Part shown: positions 9,056 through 19,944 of the stretch, piece after piece | Position numbering within the stretch: the stretch's first letter is position 1 | How the letters are laid out: every line of letters starts with the position of its first letter | Assembly (NCBI GenBank): GCA_937973965.1 | Contig: CALJJQ010000042.1 | Location: 1 to 45,157 of the forward strand | Direction of reading: 5' to 3' | DNA: 45,157 bases | Origin: an uncultured Calothrix sp. | Lineage (GTDB): Bacteria > Cyanobacteriota > Cyanobacteriia > Cyanobacteriales > Nostocaceae | Notes under the pieces: model-generated | Told to the model about the DNA's origin: nothing | Seen by the model: only the letters and a program-made list of their open reading frames with translations | The model's database searches: none | Position numbers and translations under genes: made by a program

Positions 9056-9280
9056 TCACTTTTTCCGTAATCGGTAGGTAATGCGACCTTTGCTTAAGTC
9101 GTAGGGGGTTAGTTCGACTTTCACGCGGTCTCCAGGTAGGATTTTGATGTAATTACGGCGAATTTTGCCAGAAATATGGGCCAAAACGTTAAACCCATTA
9201 TCTAGATCGACACGAAACATTGCATTGGGCAATGATTCCGTCACCGTACCTTCCATTTCAATTAGGTCTTGCTTAGACAA
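9056..9280 (-). CDS. infA: translation initiation factor IF-1
   Basis: A 74-residue IF-1, a single S1/OB-fold protein that occupies the ribosomal A site during initiation. [35 protein letters not shown] and the C-terminal [11 protein letters not shown] are standard. The start codon is TTG at 9280, with GAGG 10 nt upstream; no ATG is available near it, and full length requires this start. Confidence 0.97.
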   Translation of the reverse strand: MSKQDLIEMEGTVTESLPNAMFRVDLDNGFNVLAHISGKIRRNYIKILPGDRVKVELTPYDLSKGRITYRLRKK

Positions 9281-9631
9281 TTTGCTGTTTCCTCAACTTG
9301 AATAATATTTCCGGATTTTACTGGCGCTGTATTAGAGTTAAATTATGATGGAAAAGGTAATACCAATTCTTTAAAATCAAACTATGGTGATAGATGTCAC
9401 CTCATCCCTTATTATTAGTGAAATCAATTCGAGATGGAGCGATCGCGTGTTTCTTTTTTAATCAGTCATCATCTTATTCCAGTCCGTTTGAGACTATACA
9501 CATTTCGACAAATATATCAACAGTTTATTAATATATCTTATTTAAAAGCAATTTGCATTGTCAGTTCAGCAATCAACAGCTTGGTATCGGGGGTATTTGG
9601 AAATTTATCCCCGATGGAAAGGCTACTACAA
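9281..9631. other. gap between adk and infA, no gene seen
   Basis: 351 bp of AT-rich sequence with one HIP1-like GATCGCG site. A plus-strand frame crossing into adk has no family features. It may hold a promoter for infA, but no good -35/-10 pair was found. Confidence 0.5.
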
Positions 9632-10192
9632 CTAGGAATTAATCAACCGATGTAGTTCCTCTGTCACCACTTCCGGGGATTGATTCCCATTGACGCTCAA
9701 GAGTTGACCTTTTTGTTTGTAATAATCGATTAGAGGAGCAGTCTCTTGGCGATAAACCTGTAGGCGACGACGAATTACCTCTTCCGTATCGTCTTTGCGA
9801 CCTCTGGCGATTAAGCGCTCAACGACAACATCATCAGGTACATCGAGATTAATCACTTTTTCCTCGTTTTCACCTTTGGTGTGCAGCAGGTGTTCTAAAA
9901 ACTCGGCCTGTTTGACGGTACGAGGGAAACCGTCTAATAGCCAACCCCCTTGAGCATCAGTTTGTGCCAATCGTTCCTCAACCATTTCCTGGACAAGTTG
10001 GTCAGGTACTAACTCACCTTGATCCATATAGCTTTGAGCTTGAATACCTAAAGGTGTTTGCTCACTTAAAGCTTGGCGGAGGATGTCACCAGTAGAAATA
10101 TGAGGTATACTCATGGCTTGAGCCAATTGTTTGGCTTGAGTACCTTTTCCCGCTCCTGGCGGCCCTAAAAATATAAGTCGCGTTGCTGTCAT
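9632..10192 (-). CDS. adk: adenylate kinase
   Basis: A 186-residue adenylate kinase (2 ADP to ATP plus AMP). The P-loop [10 protein letters not shown] is at residues 10-19, the AMP-binding region has HISTGDILR and GELVPD, and [10 protein letters not shown] follows. The LID ([15 protein letters not shown]) is the short, zinc-free form, as in other cyanobacteria. It normally follows secY directly; here 607 bp intervene. Confidence 0.96.
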   Translation of the reverse strand: MTATRLIFLGPPGAGKGTQAKQLAQAMSIPHISTGDILRQALSEQTPLGIQAQSYMDQGELVPDQLVQEMVEERLAQTDAQGGWLLDGFPRTVKQAEFLEHLLHTKGENEEKVINLDVPDDVVVERLIARGRKDDTEEVIRRRLQVYRQETAPLIDYYKQKGQLLSVNGNQSPEVVTEELHRLINS

Positions 10193-10799
10193 TCGATTTT
10201 CGATTTTTGATTGTGGATTTTGGATGAATCACTTGTAAAGCAAGTGAGTAGTGAATAGGAAGTGGGGAGTAGCCTACATGCACTGCTGACACCAGAACCG
10301 GTATTGGAGATGAAAGTGGTTTTTTCCTAGTAATCGCTACTCTCTACAGTCTCTTGTCTTACCGCTTGTGCATCTACACTTTCAAGCCAGAAATGAGTGA
10401 TTAACATGGTTTGGTTGTGTAATAACATTTCTCTCAGGATTCTCTACGGAGAAGGCTGTACCTGGTGGGTAGGAGAATTGCTTGATGCCAAGGGAGTAGG
10501 GAGTTGTTAGTTGATTTGAAACTAGTCTCCGGAAGGCTGATGATACTTAAATTTCATCGTTTTAGTTTCAATTTTTAGTTTTTATGGGCAAATAAAACCT
10601 CAAACTTAAACTAGTCTTAACTTTCAAAGTTAACCTGAGATTGGATTTTTTCCCGATATTAAAAAAATAGAGATATACTCACTATTTCCTACCCCCTACT
10701 GGTTATTTTCCAGTTAAGGATGTCACTGGAAAAGGGCGATTTCCCAATCCAGTGAGCTATTCAGGGTAATGTATACCCCAAAAACACATTGGTGATTAA
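10193..10799. other. long secY-adk gap with repeats, no gene
   Basis: 607 bp between two genes that are usually adjacent. It contains TGGATTTTGGATGA heptamer repeats (10210-10225), GTGAGTAGTGAATAGG-type tandem repeats (10244-10270), and a GGAGAAGGCTGTACCTGGTGGG patch (split here for length: GGAGAAGGCTG, then TACCTGG) similar to one in the rpsM-rpsK spacer. No supported coding frame. Confidence 0.6.
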
Positions 10800-12113
10800 T
10801 TATTGTTTCACCATTCCTTCATAGCGCTGGGAAATAACGTAGGTTTGTATTTGTTTTGCCGTATCTATTGCCACACCAACTAAAATTAGCAAGGAGGTAG
10901 CACCCAAACCTCGGAAGGTGGGAACACCGAGTGCGCGTTCAATAGCAGCTGGCAAAATTGCAATTAAGCCCAGGAAAATTGCACCCAGGAAGGTTAAGCG
11001 ATTCAAAACACGCTCAATATATTCGCTGGTGGCTTTACCAGGACGAATACCGGGGATACTAGAACCCATTTTCTTCAAATTTTGGGCAACATCAACTGGG
11101 TTAACAATCAGGGAAGAATAAAAATAACTAAAGAAGATGATCGAGACAAAGTTAACCAGGGTATACACCCAAGACTGGGAACCACCAGGACTGAGGTACG
11201 TATTAACGACTTGAGCTAACTCCGGGTTTTTGATAAAGTTGGCAACAATCAGGGGTAAGCTGAGAATTGCGGTGGCAAAAATGATGGGCATTACTCCACC
11301 TTGATTGAGACGTAGGGGTAGGTAACTACGTTGTTCTGCTAAAATCCGGCGACCAACCTGACGACGAGCGGAAATAATGGGGATGCGACGGATACCTTCC
11401 TGCACAAAAACGATACCGATAATTGTCAGCAAGAACAGCAGCAGCAGGACAATTACACGACCGACTACTTCTCGATTTCCGCTTTGGACAAAATTTACCG
11501 TATCCCCTAATGCCTTGGGTAAGGTGGCAACGATGTTCACAAAAATCAATAAAGAGGCTCCATTTCCTAAACCTCGTTCGGTAATTAATTCCGAAGCCCA
11601 CATGACAAACATGGAACCCGCTACTAAGGCGATCGCGGTTTCGGCGACGAAAAGGGGGCTAAAATTCAAGGCAAAGGGACGCAACCAAAAGGCAGCCAAA
11701 AATACACTTTGCAGAACTGCCCATCCCAAGGACACATAACGCGTAATCTGGGAAATCTTCCGTCGTCCCGCTTCCCCTTCGTTTTTTTGTAAGTTTTCTA
11801 ATGCCGGAATTGCCGCAGTCAGCAATTGGATGATAATCGAAGCGTTAATATAAGGCAAAATTCCCAACGCGAATACACCTAAAGCTGACAGTCCACCTCC
11901 GGAAAAAATATCCAAAAAGCTTAATATTTGATTGTTATTAGCGATCGCATCAGCGAAGGCTTCCCGGTTAATCCCTGGTACAGGGATGTGAATCCCCAGA
12001 CGAATCAACAATAAAATTCCGACGGTGACAAGCAACCGACCGCGCAGTCCGGCGGCTTGAGCCATCTGCATAAAGGTTTCTTGAGCAGTTGGTGGTCTAT
12101 CTCGACTAATCAT
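10800..12113 (-). CDS. secY: preprotein translocase subunit SecY
   Basis: A 437-residue SecY, the channel subunit of the Sec translocon, with about ten predicted membrane helices. Diagnostic strings are GLRGRLLVTVGILLLIRLG with IPVPGI, the plug region DIFSGGGLSALGVFALGILPYINASI, and NPVDVAQNLKKMGSSIPGIRPG. In cyanobacteria SecY serves both plasma and thylakoid membranes. It follows rplO by about 130 bp. Confidence 0.98.
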   Translation of the reverse strand: MISRDRPPTAQETFMQMAQAAGLRGRLLVTVGILLLIRLGIHIPVPGINREAFADAIANNNQILSFLDIFSGGGLSALGVFALGILPYINASIIIQLLTAAIPALENLQKNEGEAGRRKISQITRYVSLGWAVLQSVFLAAFWLRPFALNFSPLFVAETAIALVAGSMFVMWASELITERGLGNGASLLIFVNIVATLPKALGDTVNFVQSGNREVVGRVIVLLLLFLLTIIGIVFVQEGIRRIPIISARRQVGRRILAEQRSYLPLRLNQGGVMPIIFATAILSLPLIVANFIKNPELAQVVNTYLSPGGSQSWVYTLVNFVSIIFFSYFYSSLIVNPVDVAQNLKKMGSSIPGIRPGKATSEYIERVLNRLTFLGAIFLGLIAILPAAIERALGVPTFRGLGATSLLILVGVAIDTAKQIQTYVISQRYEGMVKQ

Positions 12114-12239
12114 AGGGGCTACCTCGTGAATGGACTCGGCGCGGCGGTTGTGGCGAAATACACCAATGAATCATCTCCATCAGAAGAGAAATCGATGTGA
12201 AGCGGGACTAATTTAAGTTTGATCTAAATCTGACCCAAA

Positions 12240-12686
12240 TCAATTGACGATTTCGCAACTTCCGCCAGCTGCCTCAATTTTGGTGCGGGCGGAGTTGGTA
12301 AACGCCGCCGCTTTGACTTGCAGTGCCACATTTAACTCACCATTCCCAAGAACCTTAAGAGCGCCTTTGGCATCAGTTAGAATACCTGCTGCGAGTAAGG
12401 ACTCTAGGGTGACTTCGGTGTTGGGGGCGAGGGTGGCCAATTTTTCGACATTAATCGTAGTGTAATGTTTTCGGTTGACTAGTGGGAACCCCTTGAGTTT
12501 GGGTAAACGGCGATATAAAGGCTGCTGACCACCCTCAAATCCGGGTCTGGTTCCGCCTCCAGAACGGGCTTTTTGTCCCCGCATCCCGGCTCCACAGCTC
12601 GCCCCTTGTCCGGCGGAGACACCACGTCCGACACGACGACCACGTTTTTTTGAGCCGGCTTGCGGCTTCACATCATTGAGTCTCAT
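12240..12686 (-). CDS. rplO: 50S ribosomal protein L15
   Basis: A 148-residue L15, recognised by [22 protein letters not shown], the glycine-rich [19 protein letters not shown] arm and [18 protein letters not shown]. It follows rpsE directly (20 bp). The rpmD gene (L30) found here in many bacteria is absent, as expected in cyanobacteria. Confidence 0.97.
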   Translation of the reverse strand: MRLNDVKPQAGSKKRGRRVGRGVSAGQGASCGAGMRGQKARSGGGTRPGFEGGQQPLYRRLPKLKGFPLVNRKHYTTINVEKLATLAPNTEVTLESLLAAGILTDAKGALKVLGNGELNVALQVKAAAFTNSARTKIEAAGGSCEIVN

Positions 12687-12706
12687 GAATAATTTCCTAT
12701 TCGTGA

Positions 12707-13237
12707 TTATTGAGCGTAGAGGTTCTGAATCGGCACACCCCTATCTTCGGCAACTTCCGCAAATGTACGTAGGGTCGCCAGGGCGTTAACTGCGGCTCTA
12801 GCGTTATTTAAGGGGTTATTAGAACCCAACTGTTTGGCAAGGACGTTTTTCACTCCTGCCAATTCTAATACAGTCCGCACTGCGCCCCCAGCAATTACAC
12901 CTGTACCAGGAGAGGCTGGACGCATTAAAACTTTGGCTCCACCACCTGTACCGTTGATGGGGTGGGGAATGGAATTGGATTTGGTCATGGGGATATCAAT
13001 CAGGTGTTTTTTGCCATCAGCGACCCCTTTTTTGACGGCGCTAATCACATCTGAGGCTTTGCCGACTCCGACACCCACCTGTCCGCGTTCATTACCGACG
13101 ACAACAATGGCGCGGAAACTGAGTTTTTTCCCACCTTTGACTACTTTGCTGACACGACGGATTTGGATTACCCGCTCTTGCCAATTAGTTTCTTCTTTTT
13201 TGGCTCGACTTGCCTTACGACGACCACCGGTTGCCAT
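12707..13237 (-). CDS. rpsE: 30S ribosomal protein S5
   Basis: A 176-residue S5, which helps keep decoding accurate and lies near the mRNA entry. [30 protein letters not shown] and the [25 protein letters not shown] block are family standards. It sits 54 bp after rplR. Confidence 0.97.
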   Translation of the reverse strand: MATGGRRKASRAKKEETNWQERVIQIRRVSKVVKGGKKLSFRAIVVVGNERGQVGVGVGKASDVISAVKKGVADGKKHLIDIPMTKSNSIPHPINGTGGGAKVLMRPASPGTGVIAGGAVRTVLELAGVKNVLAKQLGSNNPLNNARAAVNALATLRTFAEVAEDRGVPIQNLYAQ

Positions 13238-13291
13238 ATCTATATCCTTAAGTTACTTTCTACCTAACAGGGCTGGATTTGCAATTTGAGG

Positions 13292-13654
13292 TTAAAATTC
13301 CAAACCAGCTTCACGAGCCGCATCTGCCAAAGCTTTGATGCGTCCATGATACAGATTGCCACCTCGGTCAAATACCACTTTGGATATACCCTTGGATAGC
13401 GATCGCTGGGCAATTAATTTACCGACGGCGACAGAAGCTTCACAATTCGCACCGGAACTAATAGTTTCCCGCACTTCCGGATCTATTGTAGATGCGGCTG
13501 CTAGGGTATGGTGCTGAGTATCGTCAATCACCTGTACATAAATGTGCTGATTGGAACGAAAAACAGCCATTCTGGGACGTTCTGGTGAACCTTTGACTTT
13601 GCCACGAATCCGGCGATGACGACGAATTCTTGATTCTTTCCTGGTTAATTTCAT
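13292..13654 (-). CDS. rplR: 50S ribosomal protein L18
   Basis: A 120-residue L18, a 5S rRNA binder of the central protuberance. [21 protein letters not shown] and the C-terminal [28 protein letters not shown] (here read in two parts, [12 protein letters not shown] and [13 protein letters not shown]) are typical. The start lies 3 bp after the rplF stop. Confidence 0.97.
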   Translation of the reverse strand: MKLTRKESRIRRHRRIRGKVKGSPERPRMAVFRSNQHIYVQVIDDTQHHTLAAASTIDPEVRETISSGANCEASVAVGKLIAQRSLSKGISKVVFDRGGNLYHGRIKALADAAREAGLEF

Positions 13655-13657
13655 AGT

Positions 13658-14206
13658 TTATTTCTTACCACCTTTACCAGTCTTACCAGCTTTACGCCGT
13701 ACCACTTCACCCGCATAGCGAATACCTTTACCTTTGTAGGGTTCTGGTGGACGTACTGCTCGAATGCGAGCGGCGGTGTTGCCGACTACTTCTTTATCGA
13801 AACCACTGACGATGACGTTGGTGTTATTTTCGACTGCGAACTGCACACCCTCCGGTGGTTCAATTTGTACCTGGTGGCTATAACCTACACTCAGTACTAA
13901 ATTTTTCCCCTGGACAGCAGCTCGATAACCAACCCCTTGTAATTCCAAACGGCGTTGAAACCCAGTGGAAACTCCTTCCACCATATTGGCAACTAGGGTG
14001 CGGCTTAAACCGTGCATTTGTCTTGCTACCCGTGAGTCATTCCGACGGGTGACGGTAACGGTTTCCCCTTCCTGTTTGATTTCCACTTGCATGGGTAAAT
14101 TGCGGGAAAGTTCCCCTTTTGGACCTTTGACAATTACGTTATTGCCATTAATCGTGAGTTGAACTTTGGCGGGAACCGTAATTGGACGTTTACCAATTCG
14201 AGACAT
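13658..14206 (-). CDS. rplF: 50S ribosomal protein L6
   Basis: A 182-residue L6 with two repeated beta-rich domains. It starts [12 protein letters not shown] and has the C-terminal signature [14 protein letters not shown] near residues 153-166. L6 supports the factor-binding region of the 50S subunit. It follows rpsH after a 107-bp spacer filled by tandem repeats. Confidence 0.97.
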   Translation of the reverse strand: MSRIGKRPITVPAKVQLTINGNNVIVKGPKGELSRNLPMQVEIKQEGETVTVTRRNDSRVARQMHGLSRTLVANMVEGVSTGFQRRLELQGVGYRAAVQGKNLVLSVGYSHQVQIEPPEGVQFAVENNTNVIVSGFDKEVVGNTAARIRAVRPPEPYKGKGIRYAGEVVRRKAGKTGKGGKK

Positions 14207-14219
14207 AGTTCTGTTTCAG

Positions 14220-14262
14220 TTAGTGAGTAGGGAGTAGGGAGTAGGAAGTAGGGAGTTGTTTG
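14220..14262. repeat. tandem heptamer repeat (GAGTAGG type)
   Basis: Consecutive GAGTAGG / GAAGTAGG units in the rpsH-rplF spacer, followed by CTCCTGCCTCCTGTCTCCTGT-type repeats of the other strand (in separate units of CTCCTGT). These short tandem repeats are a known feature of heterocystous cyanobacterial genomes. Confidence 0.75.
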
Positions 14263-14313
14263 GACACAGTTGAGAAGGAAAATCCTCCTTTCTCCTGCCT
14301 CCTGTCTCCTGTC

Positions 14314-14715
14314 TTACCAAACGTAGCAAAGCACCTCTCCGCCTAAATTTTGGCGGCGGGCTTCCCGGTCGGTCATAATTCCACTGGAGGTGGAGATAAT
14401 CGCAATCCCAATCCCACCTAACACCCGTGGTAAATCTTTGCGATTGGAATATACACGTAATCCTGGTTTACTCACCCGTTTGAGGGCGGTAATTAGGGGC
14501 TGACGATTTTTACCTTTGTATTTGAGTGAAATTACTAGGTTCTTTTTGACTCCCTCGCCAGATTCTTCAAAGTCGCCGATAAATCCTTCATCGCGCAAAA
14601 CTTTAGCGATACTGCGGGTCATTTTTGTCGATGGCACGATTGTGGTTTGATGCCGTGCCATTGTGGCATTGCGGATGCGCGTTAGCATATCAGCAACTGT
14701 GTCATTTACCGCCAT
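14314..14715 (-). CDS. rpsH: 30S ribosomal protein S8
   Basis: A 133-residue S8, a primary binder of the 16S central domain. It opens with [19 protein letters not shown] and ends in the family signature [20 protein letters not shown]. rplE is 21 bp upstream; rpsN, found between them in many bacteria, is absent as usual in cyanobacteria. Confidence 0.97.
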   Translation of the reverse strand: MAVNDTVADMLTRIRNATMARHQTTIVPSTKMTRSIAKVLRDEGFIGDFEESGEGVKKNLVISLKYKGKNRQPLITALKRVSKPGLRVYSNRKDLPRVLGGIGIAIISTSSGIMTDREARRQNLGGEVLCYVW

Positions 14716-14736
14716 TATTTCCTCTTTCGCTCTCTT

Positions 14737-15282
14737 CTAATTTTCCCGGAAGGGCATTCCCATTTCTTTAAGTAAGGCTCGACCTTCTTCGTCGGTTGGT
14801 GCGGTGGTAATAATAGAAATATCCATGCCGCGAATTTGGTCGATGCTGTCGTACTCGACCTCTGGAAAGATTAACTGTTCACGGATACCCAAAGTATAGT
14901 TCCCCCGTCCGTCAAAGCTTTTGGGGCTAATCCCCCGAAAGTCACGGATACGTGGTAAGGACAGGTTAATCAGACGGTCGAGAAAATCGTACATGCGATC
15001 GCCGCGTAGTGTCACCATAATTCCTACGGGCATTCCTTCACGGATTTTAAAGCCCGCGATCGCTTTTTTGGCACGGGTGACTACGGGTTTTTGACCAGTA
15101 ATAATACCGATTTCATTTAAGGAGCTTTCCAGAGCTTTGACGTTTTGAGCCGCTTCCCCTAAACCCCGGTTCACTGTCACCTTTGTCACTTTGGGTACTT
15201 GGTGAATGTTCTTGTACTCGAACTGTTGAATCAGTTTCGGGACAATAGTCTCTTGATATAACTTTTTTAGTCTTGTGGCCAT
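14737..15282 (-). CDS. rplE: 50S ribosomal protein L5
   Basis: A 181-residue L5, which binds 5S rRNA and contacts P-site tRNA and S13. Family strings are [36 protein letters not shown] and [19 protein letters not shown]. It lies between rplX (118 bp) and rpsH. Confidence 0.97.
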   Translation of the reverse strand: MATRLKKLYQETIVPKLIQQFEYKNIHQVPKVTKVTVNRGLGEAAQNVKALESSLNEIGIITGQKPVVTRAKKAIAGFKIREGMPVGIMVTLRGDRMYDFLDRLINLSLPRIRDFRGISPKSFDGRGNYTLGIREQLIFPEVEYDSIDQIRGMDISIITTAPTDEEGRALLKEMGMPFREN

Positions 15283-15400
15283 TGTTTTTTTCCTGTAGTT
15301 CCCTGGTCTTGGTCAGGGCTATGGGGGATTTTGGATTTTTGTGTAGCGAGGGATTAGCTATTAGCTTCTATCTAATTAATCACCCACCGAACGAACCCAC

Positions 15401-15751
15401 CTATTTGTCCAAAATCTCACCGGTTTTTTTCAGCATTCGCACTTTTTTCCCTTCCGGGGTAAAGGTATAACAAACACGACTAGCAACGTTTTGCTTGGTG
15501 GAGTAAAGCATGACGTTGGAACTGTGAATCGGATATTCCTGGGTGACAATTCGTCCCGATTCACCCTCCGCTTGGGGTTTGACGTGTTTGGTTTTCAGGT
15601 TGACACCTTGAACTACTACCTTGCTTTCCTGGGGTAAAGCTTTAATTACTTCGCCCACTTTGCCTTTGTCACTACCGGAAATCACCTGAACGGTATCACC
15701 GGTTTTGACATGCATTTTGTAAAATTTGGGTTTTTGCTTTTTCGCTGCCAT
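15401..15751 (-). CDS. rplX: 50S ribosomal protein L24
   Basis: A 116-residue L24, one of the two proteins that start 50S assembly. The KOW motif covers [19 protein letters not shown] near residues 15-33. The ATG overlaps the rplN stop (TAATG), so the pair is translationally coupled. Confidence 0.97.
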   Translation of the reverse strand: MAAKKQKPKFYKMHVKTGDTVQVISGSDKGKVGEVIKALPQESKVVVQGVNLKTKHVKPQAEGESGRIVTQEYPIHSSNVMLYSTKQNVASRVCYTFTPEGKKVRMLKKTGEILDK

Positions 15752-16119
15752 TACAGCACCTCCGGTGCGAGGGAAACGATTTTGGTAAAGTTTTTGTCGC
15801 GTAATTCCCGCGCAACTGGACCAAATACCCTTGTCCCGCGTGGATTTCCGTCTTTGTTAATAATCACTGCCGCATTGTCATCAAAGCGAATTGTCATCCC
15901 ACTATCACGACGGATATGGTGACGGGTACGGACAATCACTGCTTCGACGACATCGGACTTTTTCACTGCCATATTCGGAATGGCATCCTTGACAACAGCA
16001 ATCACGCGATCGCCAATAAAGCCATAACGAGCATTACCTTTGCCCAAAACTCGAATACACATGAGTTTACGAGCTCCGCTGTTGTCAGCAACGTTCAAAT
16101 AGGTTTGGGGTTGAATCAC
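15751..16119 (-). CDS. rplN: 50S ribosomal protein L14
   Basis: A 122-residue L14 on the subunit interface. [21 protein letters not shown] and the C-terminal [24 protein letters not shown] (two adjoining strings) are standard. The start is GTG at 16119 with GAGG 8 nt upstream. It overlaps rplX by one base. Confidence 0.97.
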   Translation of the reverse strand: MIQPQTYLNVADNSGARKLMCIRVLGKGNARYGFIGDRVIAVVKDAIPNMAVKKSDVVEAVIVRTRHHIRRDSGMTIRFDDNAAVIINKDGNPRGTRVFGPVARELRDKNFTKIVSLAPEVL

Positions 16120-16181
16120 AACTGTTTCCTCGGCACACTAATTTTTAGTCAAGTTGCTCAACAACAATTACTGTGAATCCG

Positions 16182-16421
16182 CTACTTCGCCAGGATTTCC
16201 ATCACCTGCCAACGTTTGGTTTTACTCAAAGGGCGGGTTTCTTGAATCCGGACGCGATCGCCGATTTTACATTTGTTGTCTTCGTCATGGGCTTTAAACC
16301 GCCGGGTTTTGACGACGATTTTTTTATACTTAGGATGAGGAGAGCGGTTCTCAACGGCAACAACTACCGTTTTCTGCATTTTGTCGCTGACAACCAAGCC
16401 TACCCGTTCTTTTACAGCCAT
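16182..16421 (-). CDS. rpsQ: 30S ribosomal protein S17
   Basis: A 79-residue S17, an OB-fold binder of the 16S 5' domain. [17 protein letters not shown] and [21 protein letters not shown] are typical. It lies 33 bp after rpmC. Confidence 0.97.
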   Translation of the reverse strand: MAVKERVGLVVSDKMQKTVVVAVENRSPHPKYKKIVVKTRRFKAHDEDNKCKIGDRVRIQETRPLSKTKRWQVMEILAK

Positions 16422-16454
16422 AGTTCTCTAACTCTTGTTAGTACCAAATTACAC

Positions 16455-16688
16455 TTAACTATCACTACTATCACTAGCTTGATGAGCAGCAGCTCGTTTC
16501 CGTTCCCCCTCTACCGTCAACAACTGGGCTAACCGGTGACGAGCATGGCGGAATAGATGGGGTTTTTCCAATTGACGTGTTGCTTTTTGCAACCGCAGTT
16601 GAAACAACTGTCTTTTCACCGCCAAAATTTCTTCTGCTAGTTTCTCATCGCTCAACTCGCGTGCTTCGGCAATTTTTGGAAGTGCCAT
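16455..16688 (-). CDS. rpmC: 50S ribosomal protein L29
   Basis: A 77-residue L29 at the tunnel exit, starting MALPKIAEARELSDEKLAEE. I chose the ATG at 16688 over an upstream in-frame start inside rplP because a GGAGGAGGG site precedes it and family members start there. The C-terminus is slightly long and acidic/serine-rich (ending SDSSDS), as in other cyanobacteria. Confidence 0.96.
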   Translation of the reverse strand: MALPKIAEARELSDEKLAEEILAVKRQLFQLRLQKATRQLEKPHLFRHARHRLAQLLTVEGERKRAAAHQASDSSDS

Positions 16689-16692
16689 ATTC

Positions 16693-17124
16693 TTAACCCT
16701 CCTCCGAAACAATGTCCTTTTCCCGGACGATAAATTTGGTTTTGATGGGTAGTTTGTAAGCAGCTAGTCGCATTGCTTCCCGTGCAGTTTCTTCGGCAAC
16801 ACCGGCAATTTCAAATAAAATCCGACCGGGTTTGACAACTGCTACCCAATATTCGGGTGAACCTTTCCCGGAACCCATCCGTGTTTCTGCTGGTCGCATT
16901 GTTACTGGTTTATCCGGGAAAATCCGAATCCAGATTTTACCACCCCGACGAATATAACGTGTCATCGCTCGTCGAGAGGCTTCAATTTGTCGGGAGGTAA
17001 TCCAGGATGGCTCTTGAGCTTGCAGTGCAAAGTCACCGAAATTAATCGTACTTCCCCGCGTCGCCAAACCCTTCATTCGTCCGCGCTGCTGCTTACGGAA
17101 TTTTGTTCTTCTTGGACTTAACAT
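16693..17124 (-). CDS. rplP: 50S ribosomal protein L16
   Basis: A 143-residue L16, which positions A-site tRNA. It starts [19 protein letters not shown] (ATG at 17124, five codons into the longest frame) and carries [17 protein letters not shown] and [19 protein letters not shown]. It ends 4 bp before rpmC. The gap to rpsC is 273 bp, whereas these genes are normally adjacent. Confidence 0.97.
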   Translation of the reverse strand: MLSPRRTKFRKQQRGRMKGLATRGSTINFGDFALQAQEPSWITSRQIEASRRAMTRYIRRGGKIWIRIFPDKPVTMRPAETRMGSGKGSPEYWVAVVKPGRILFEIAGVAEETAREAMRLAAYKLPIKTKFIVREKDIVSEEG

Positions 17125-17139
17125 ATCTCTAAATACCAA

Positions 17140-17397
17140 TTAACTTGGATTTTCCTGATTTCAGACCCAGACTCAGTATTCACGCCGATACTAGGAAAGG
17201 CTGAGTAGTAAATAGTGAGCTACTAGCAAGTAACATTACTTACCAACCCCAACACTTCAAACCAGATCAAACACGAATCCAAAATCTGTCTTGGAAAGTT
17301 TGGTGGAAGAATAAATCTCCCCGAAGTTTACCGGAAGAAAATCTTTCCAGTAACTTCTCTTCCCAACTTTCTGCAAAATCTAAAATCCAAAATCCTT
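17140..17397. other. enlarged rpsC-rplP spacer with an imperfect hairpin
   Basis: No gene. The right part has GGAAAGTTTGGTGGAAGA (from about 17293) and, 55 bp on, an imperfect complement ending CTTCCCAACTTTC (near 17375), then CTAAAATCCAAAATCC heptamer repeat. Likely repeat DNA inserted into the ribosomal operon. Confidence 0.5.
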
Positions 17398-18153
17398 TTA
17401 TCCTTCATTCGAGCGGTCTTCAAATTGCTGACGACGACGCTGTTGATGGCGACGACGGGGTTCCCGTTCCCGATTAGCTGGGGGAACTTGAATGTCTTCC
17501 TGACCAGGAATCACTTCACCCTTGAATATCCACACCTTAATACCGAGAATCCCATAGATGGTTTTTGCGGTAACGTAGGAATAATCAATATCCGCACGCA
17601 AGGTATGCAAAGGCACTCGTCCTTCCCTTGTCCACTCTGTTCGAGCGATTTCTGCCCCATTCAAGCGACCACTGACTTGAACTTTTATCCCCTGGACACC
17701 AGCTTTTTGAGCGCGTTGGATGGCTTGACGCACAACCCGACGGAAGGAAACCCGACGTTCTAATTGCTGGGCAATAAACTCGGCAATCAGGTAAGCGTCC
17801 GCATCAACCCGTTGTACCTCCACAACGTTGATCCGGATTTGTCGGGTTCCCCCCAACAAGTCCTGTAATCCTGTCCGCAGAGAGTCAATTCCCTGACCAC
17901 CACGACCAACAACCACACCAGGACGAGCTGTACGTACTTCCAAGTCAATTTGGTCGGCCTTACGCTCAATCCGGACATCGGAGATACCCGCATTATTCTG
18001 GGCATATCTGCCCAATTTCTCCTCAATGTAACTGCGCAGTTTGTAGTCTTCCTGCAACAGTTCTGGATAACGACTCGGTTCTGCAAACCATTGCGATTTA
18101 TGCTCTTGAGTAATCCCCAACCGAAAACCGACTGGATGAATCTTTTGTCCCAC
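17398..18153 (-). CDS. rpsC: 30S ribosomal protein S3
   Basis: A 251-residue S3 at the mRNA entry site. It has [14 protein letters not shown], a type-2 KH domain with [14 protein letters not shown] near residues 80-93, and the C-terminal signature block with [13 protein letters not shown] and [16 protein letters not shown]. The basic, Gln/Arg-rich tail after residue 225 is typical of cyanobacteria. The start is GTG at 18153 with AGAGGA upstream. Confidence 0.97.
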   Translation of the reverse strand: MGQKIHPVGFRLGITQEHKSQWFAEPSRYPELLQEDYKLRSYIEEKLGRYAQNNAGISDVRIERKADQIDLEVRTARPGVVVGRGGQGIDSLRTGLQDLLGGTRQIRINVVEVQRVDADAYLIAEFIAQQLERRVSFRRVVRQAIQRAQKAGVQGIKVQVSGRLNGAEIARTEWTREGRVPLHTLRADIDYSYVTAKTIYGILGIKVWIFKGEVIPGQEDIQVPPANREREPRRRHQQRRRQQFEDRSNEG

Positions 18154-18228
18154 GAACTATTTCCTCTCAAAATTTCTGACTGTAGAGTTTTTGTCTCTGT
18201 ATGTATTTACACCAATCCAGCGAGAAAA

Positions 18229-18588
18229 TTAATCCTCAGCCGCAACCGCTAGGGTAATATGACAAGTTGGTTTGCGAATCTGATAGGCTCGTCCTTGGGC
18301 ACGAGGTTGGAAACGTTGTAGGGAAGGACCTCCATCTGCATAGGCTTGGGTAATTTTCAGTGAGGCTCGATCTAGTCCGGCATTGTGTTCGGCATTGGCT
18401 GCGGCACTACGCAACAGTTTTAACACCGGGTCACAAGCCCGATAGGGCATAAATTCCAGAATAATCAAGGCTTCGCGATAGGAACGGCCCCGAATTTGGT
18501 CTAAAACGCGACGAACCTTGTAGGGAGACATGCGGACAAATTTGGCTACCGCTTTGACTTCGTTGGGCTTTAATGTTTTTGTCGCCAT
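18229..18588 (-). CDS. rplV: 50S ribosomal protein L22
   Basis: A 119-residue L22, whose loop lines the exit tunnel. [22 protein letters not shown] and the signature around [21 protein letters not shown] are present. It starts 2 bp after rpsS. Confidence 0.97.
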   Translation of the reverse strand: MATKTLKPNEVKAVAKFVRMSPYKVRRVLDQIRGRSYREALIILEFMPYRACDPVLKLLRSAAANAEHNAGLDRASLKITQAYADGGPSLQRFQPRAQGRAYQIRKPTCHITLAVAAED

Positions 18589-18590
18589 GA

Positions 18591-18869
18591 TTATCTCCCT
18601 GATTTCTTATCGCTTTTGGCATGTCCGCGATAGTTTCTGGTGGGTGCAAATTCACCTAATTTATGACCCACCATTTGGTCGGAAATAAATACGGGAACAT
18701 GCTGTTTACCGTTGTGAACGGCGATTGTGTGTCCTACCATCATCGGCAAAATCGTGGATGCTCGCGACCAGGTTTTAATTACCTCTTTTTTATTGTTCGC
18801 GTTCAATTTTTCGATTTTTTTGAGCAGATGGTCGGCAATAAATGGTCCTTTTTTCAGTGAACGACCCAT
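18591..18869 (-). CDS. rpsS: 30S ribosomal protein S19
   Basis: A 92-residue S19 of the 30S head, partner of S13. [41 protein letters not shown] and the C-terminal [18 protein letters not shown] are standard. Confidence 0.97.
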   Translation of the reverse strand: MGRSLKKGPFIADHLLKKIEKLNANNKKEVIKTWSRASTILPMMVGHTIAVHNGKQHVPVFISDQMVGHKLGEFAPTRNYRGHAKSDKKSGR

Positions 18870-18975
18870 AGTTGTTTCTGTTTTGAATTAACTGCAATTC
18901 ACAATATTTTTTGTTTGTTTTGCTGTTGTGACTAACTTGCTGGCGGTATATCAAGTGTCAATCGGCTAATTACGG

Positions 18976-19839
18976 CTAGGATTCCCGTCCACCACGTCCG
19001 CGCTTGGATACTTTACGACGACGGCGTACAATGAACTGATCACTAGCTTTTTTCCGCTTCCGGGTTTTCAAACCTAAAGCTGGTTTACCCCAAGGTGTCA
19101 CTGGTCCAGAACGTCCTATTGGCGCACGTCCTTCTCCTCCTCCGTGGGGGTGATCGACTGGGTTCATCACACTACCCCTGACTTGGGGACGACGACCTTT
19201 CCAACGGGTGCGTCCTGCTTTTCCAGCACTGAGGTTCCGATAATCTGTGTTGCCAACTTGACCAATGGTGGCGTAACATTCACGTCGTACCATCCGTACT
19301 TCCGTTGAGGGCAGTTTCAAGGTTACGTAGTCGCCTTCTTTCGCGACCACTTGAGCACCTGCACCTGCTGCTCTGACGATTTGTCCTCCTTTTCCGGGTG
19401 TGAGCTCGACGTTGTGAACCACTGTACCCAAGGGGATATTCATCAAGGGTAAGGCATTGCCGTCTTCAATTGGTGCATCGGGACCAGCGATGATGGTTGT
19501 TCCCACTTTTAAGCCGTTGGGTTGGAGAATATAGCGTTTTTCTCCGTCCTGATAAAATAGCAAGGCAATGCGAGCGTTCCGGTTAGGGTCATACTCTATG
19601 GCTGCTACTTTGGCGGGGATATTTCGCTTGTCCCGTTTAAAATCGATAATTCGATATAATCTCTTGTGTCCACCACCCCGGTGACGACAGGTAATTACAC
19701 CTTGACGGTTACGACCTTTGGCTCTGTGTTTATGAACCGTTAATGATTTTTCTGGTTCACTTTTGGTAATTTCCGAAAAGTCTGAAACCGTTAGTTGTCG
19801 CGTACTGGGGGTATAGGGACGAAATGAACGAGTACCCAT
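18976..19839 (-). CDS. rplB: 50S ribosomal protein L2
   Basis: A 287-residue L2, which contacts the peptidyl transferase centre and bridges to the 30S subunit. [22 protein letters not shown]-like sequence occurs near residue 50 ([17 protein letters not shown] here), and the C-terminal signature [19 protein letters not shown], with the conserved histidine, is present near residues 225-243. Confidence 0.98.
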   Translation of the reverse strand: MGTRSFRPYTPSTRQLTVSDFSEITKSEPEKSLTVHKHRAKGRNRQGVITCRHRGGGHKRLYRIIDFKRDKRNIPAKVAAIEYDPNRNARIALLFYQDGEKRYILQPNGLKVGTTIIAGPDAPIEDGNALPLMNIPLGTVVHNVELTPGKGGQIVRAAGAGAQVVAKEGDYVTLKLPSTEVRMVRRECYATIGQVGNTDYRNLSAGKAGRTRWKGRRPQVRGSVMNPVDHPHGGGEGRAPIGRSGPVTPWGKPALGLKTRKRKKASDQFIVRRRRKVSKRGRGGRES

Positions 19840-19944
19840 AGTTTAGTTCTAGATTTTTAAGTGGAAATTTACTGAATTTGAGACTGGTATTTTCTGGATT
19901 TGGGATGAACCCAATTAACCCCCCAGCTAAAATTCACAATTGAC

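Noticed and set aside
12834-13289. 151-codon plus-strand frame opposite rpsE
   Set aside because: Antisense shadow of a ribosomal gene with strong codon constraint; no features of its own.
14715-14737. Possible loss of rpsN, rpmD and rpsJ from the ribosomal cluster
   Set aside because: These genes are not in this cluster in cyanobacteria generally (rpsJ sits with tuf, rpsN elsewhere, L30 is absent), so it is not a deletion in this strain.
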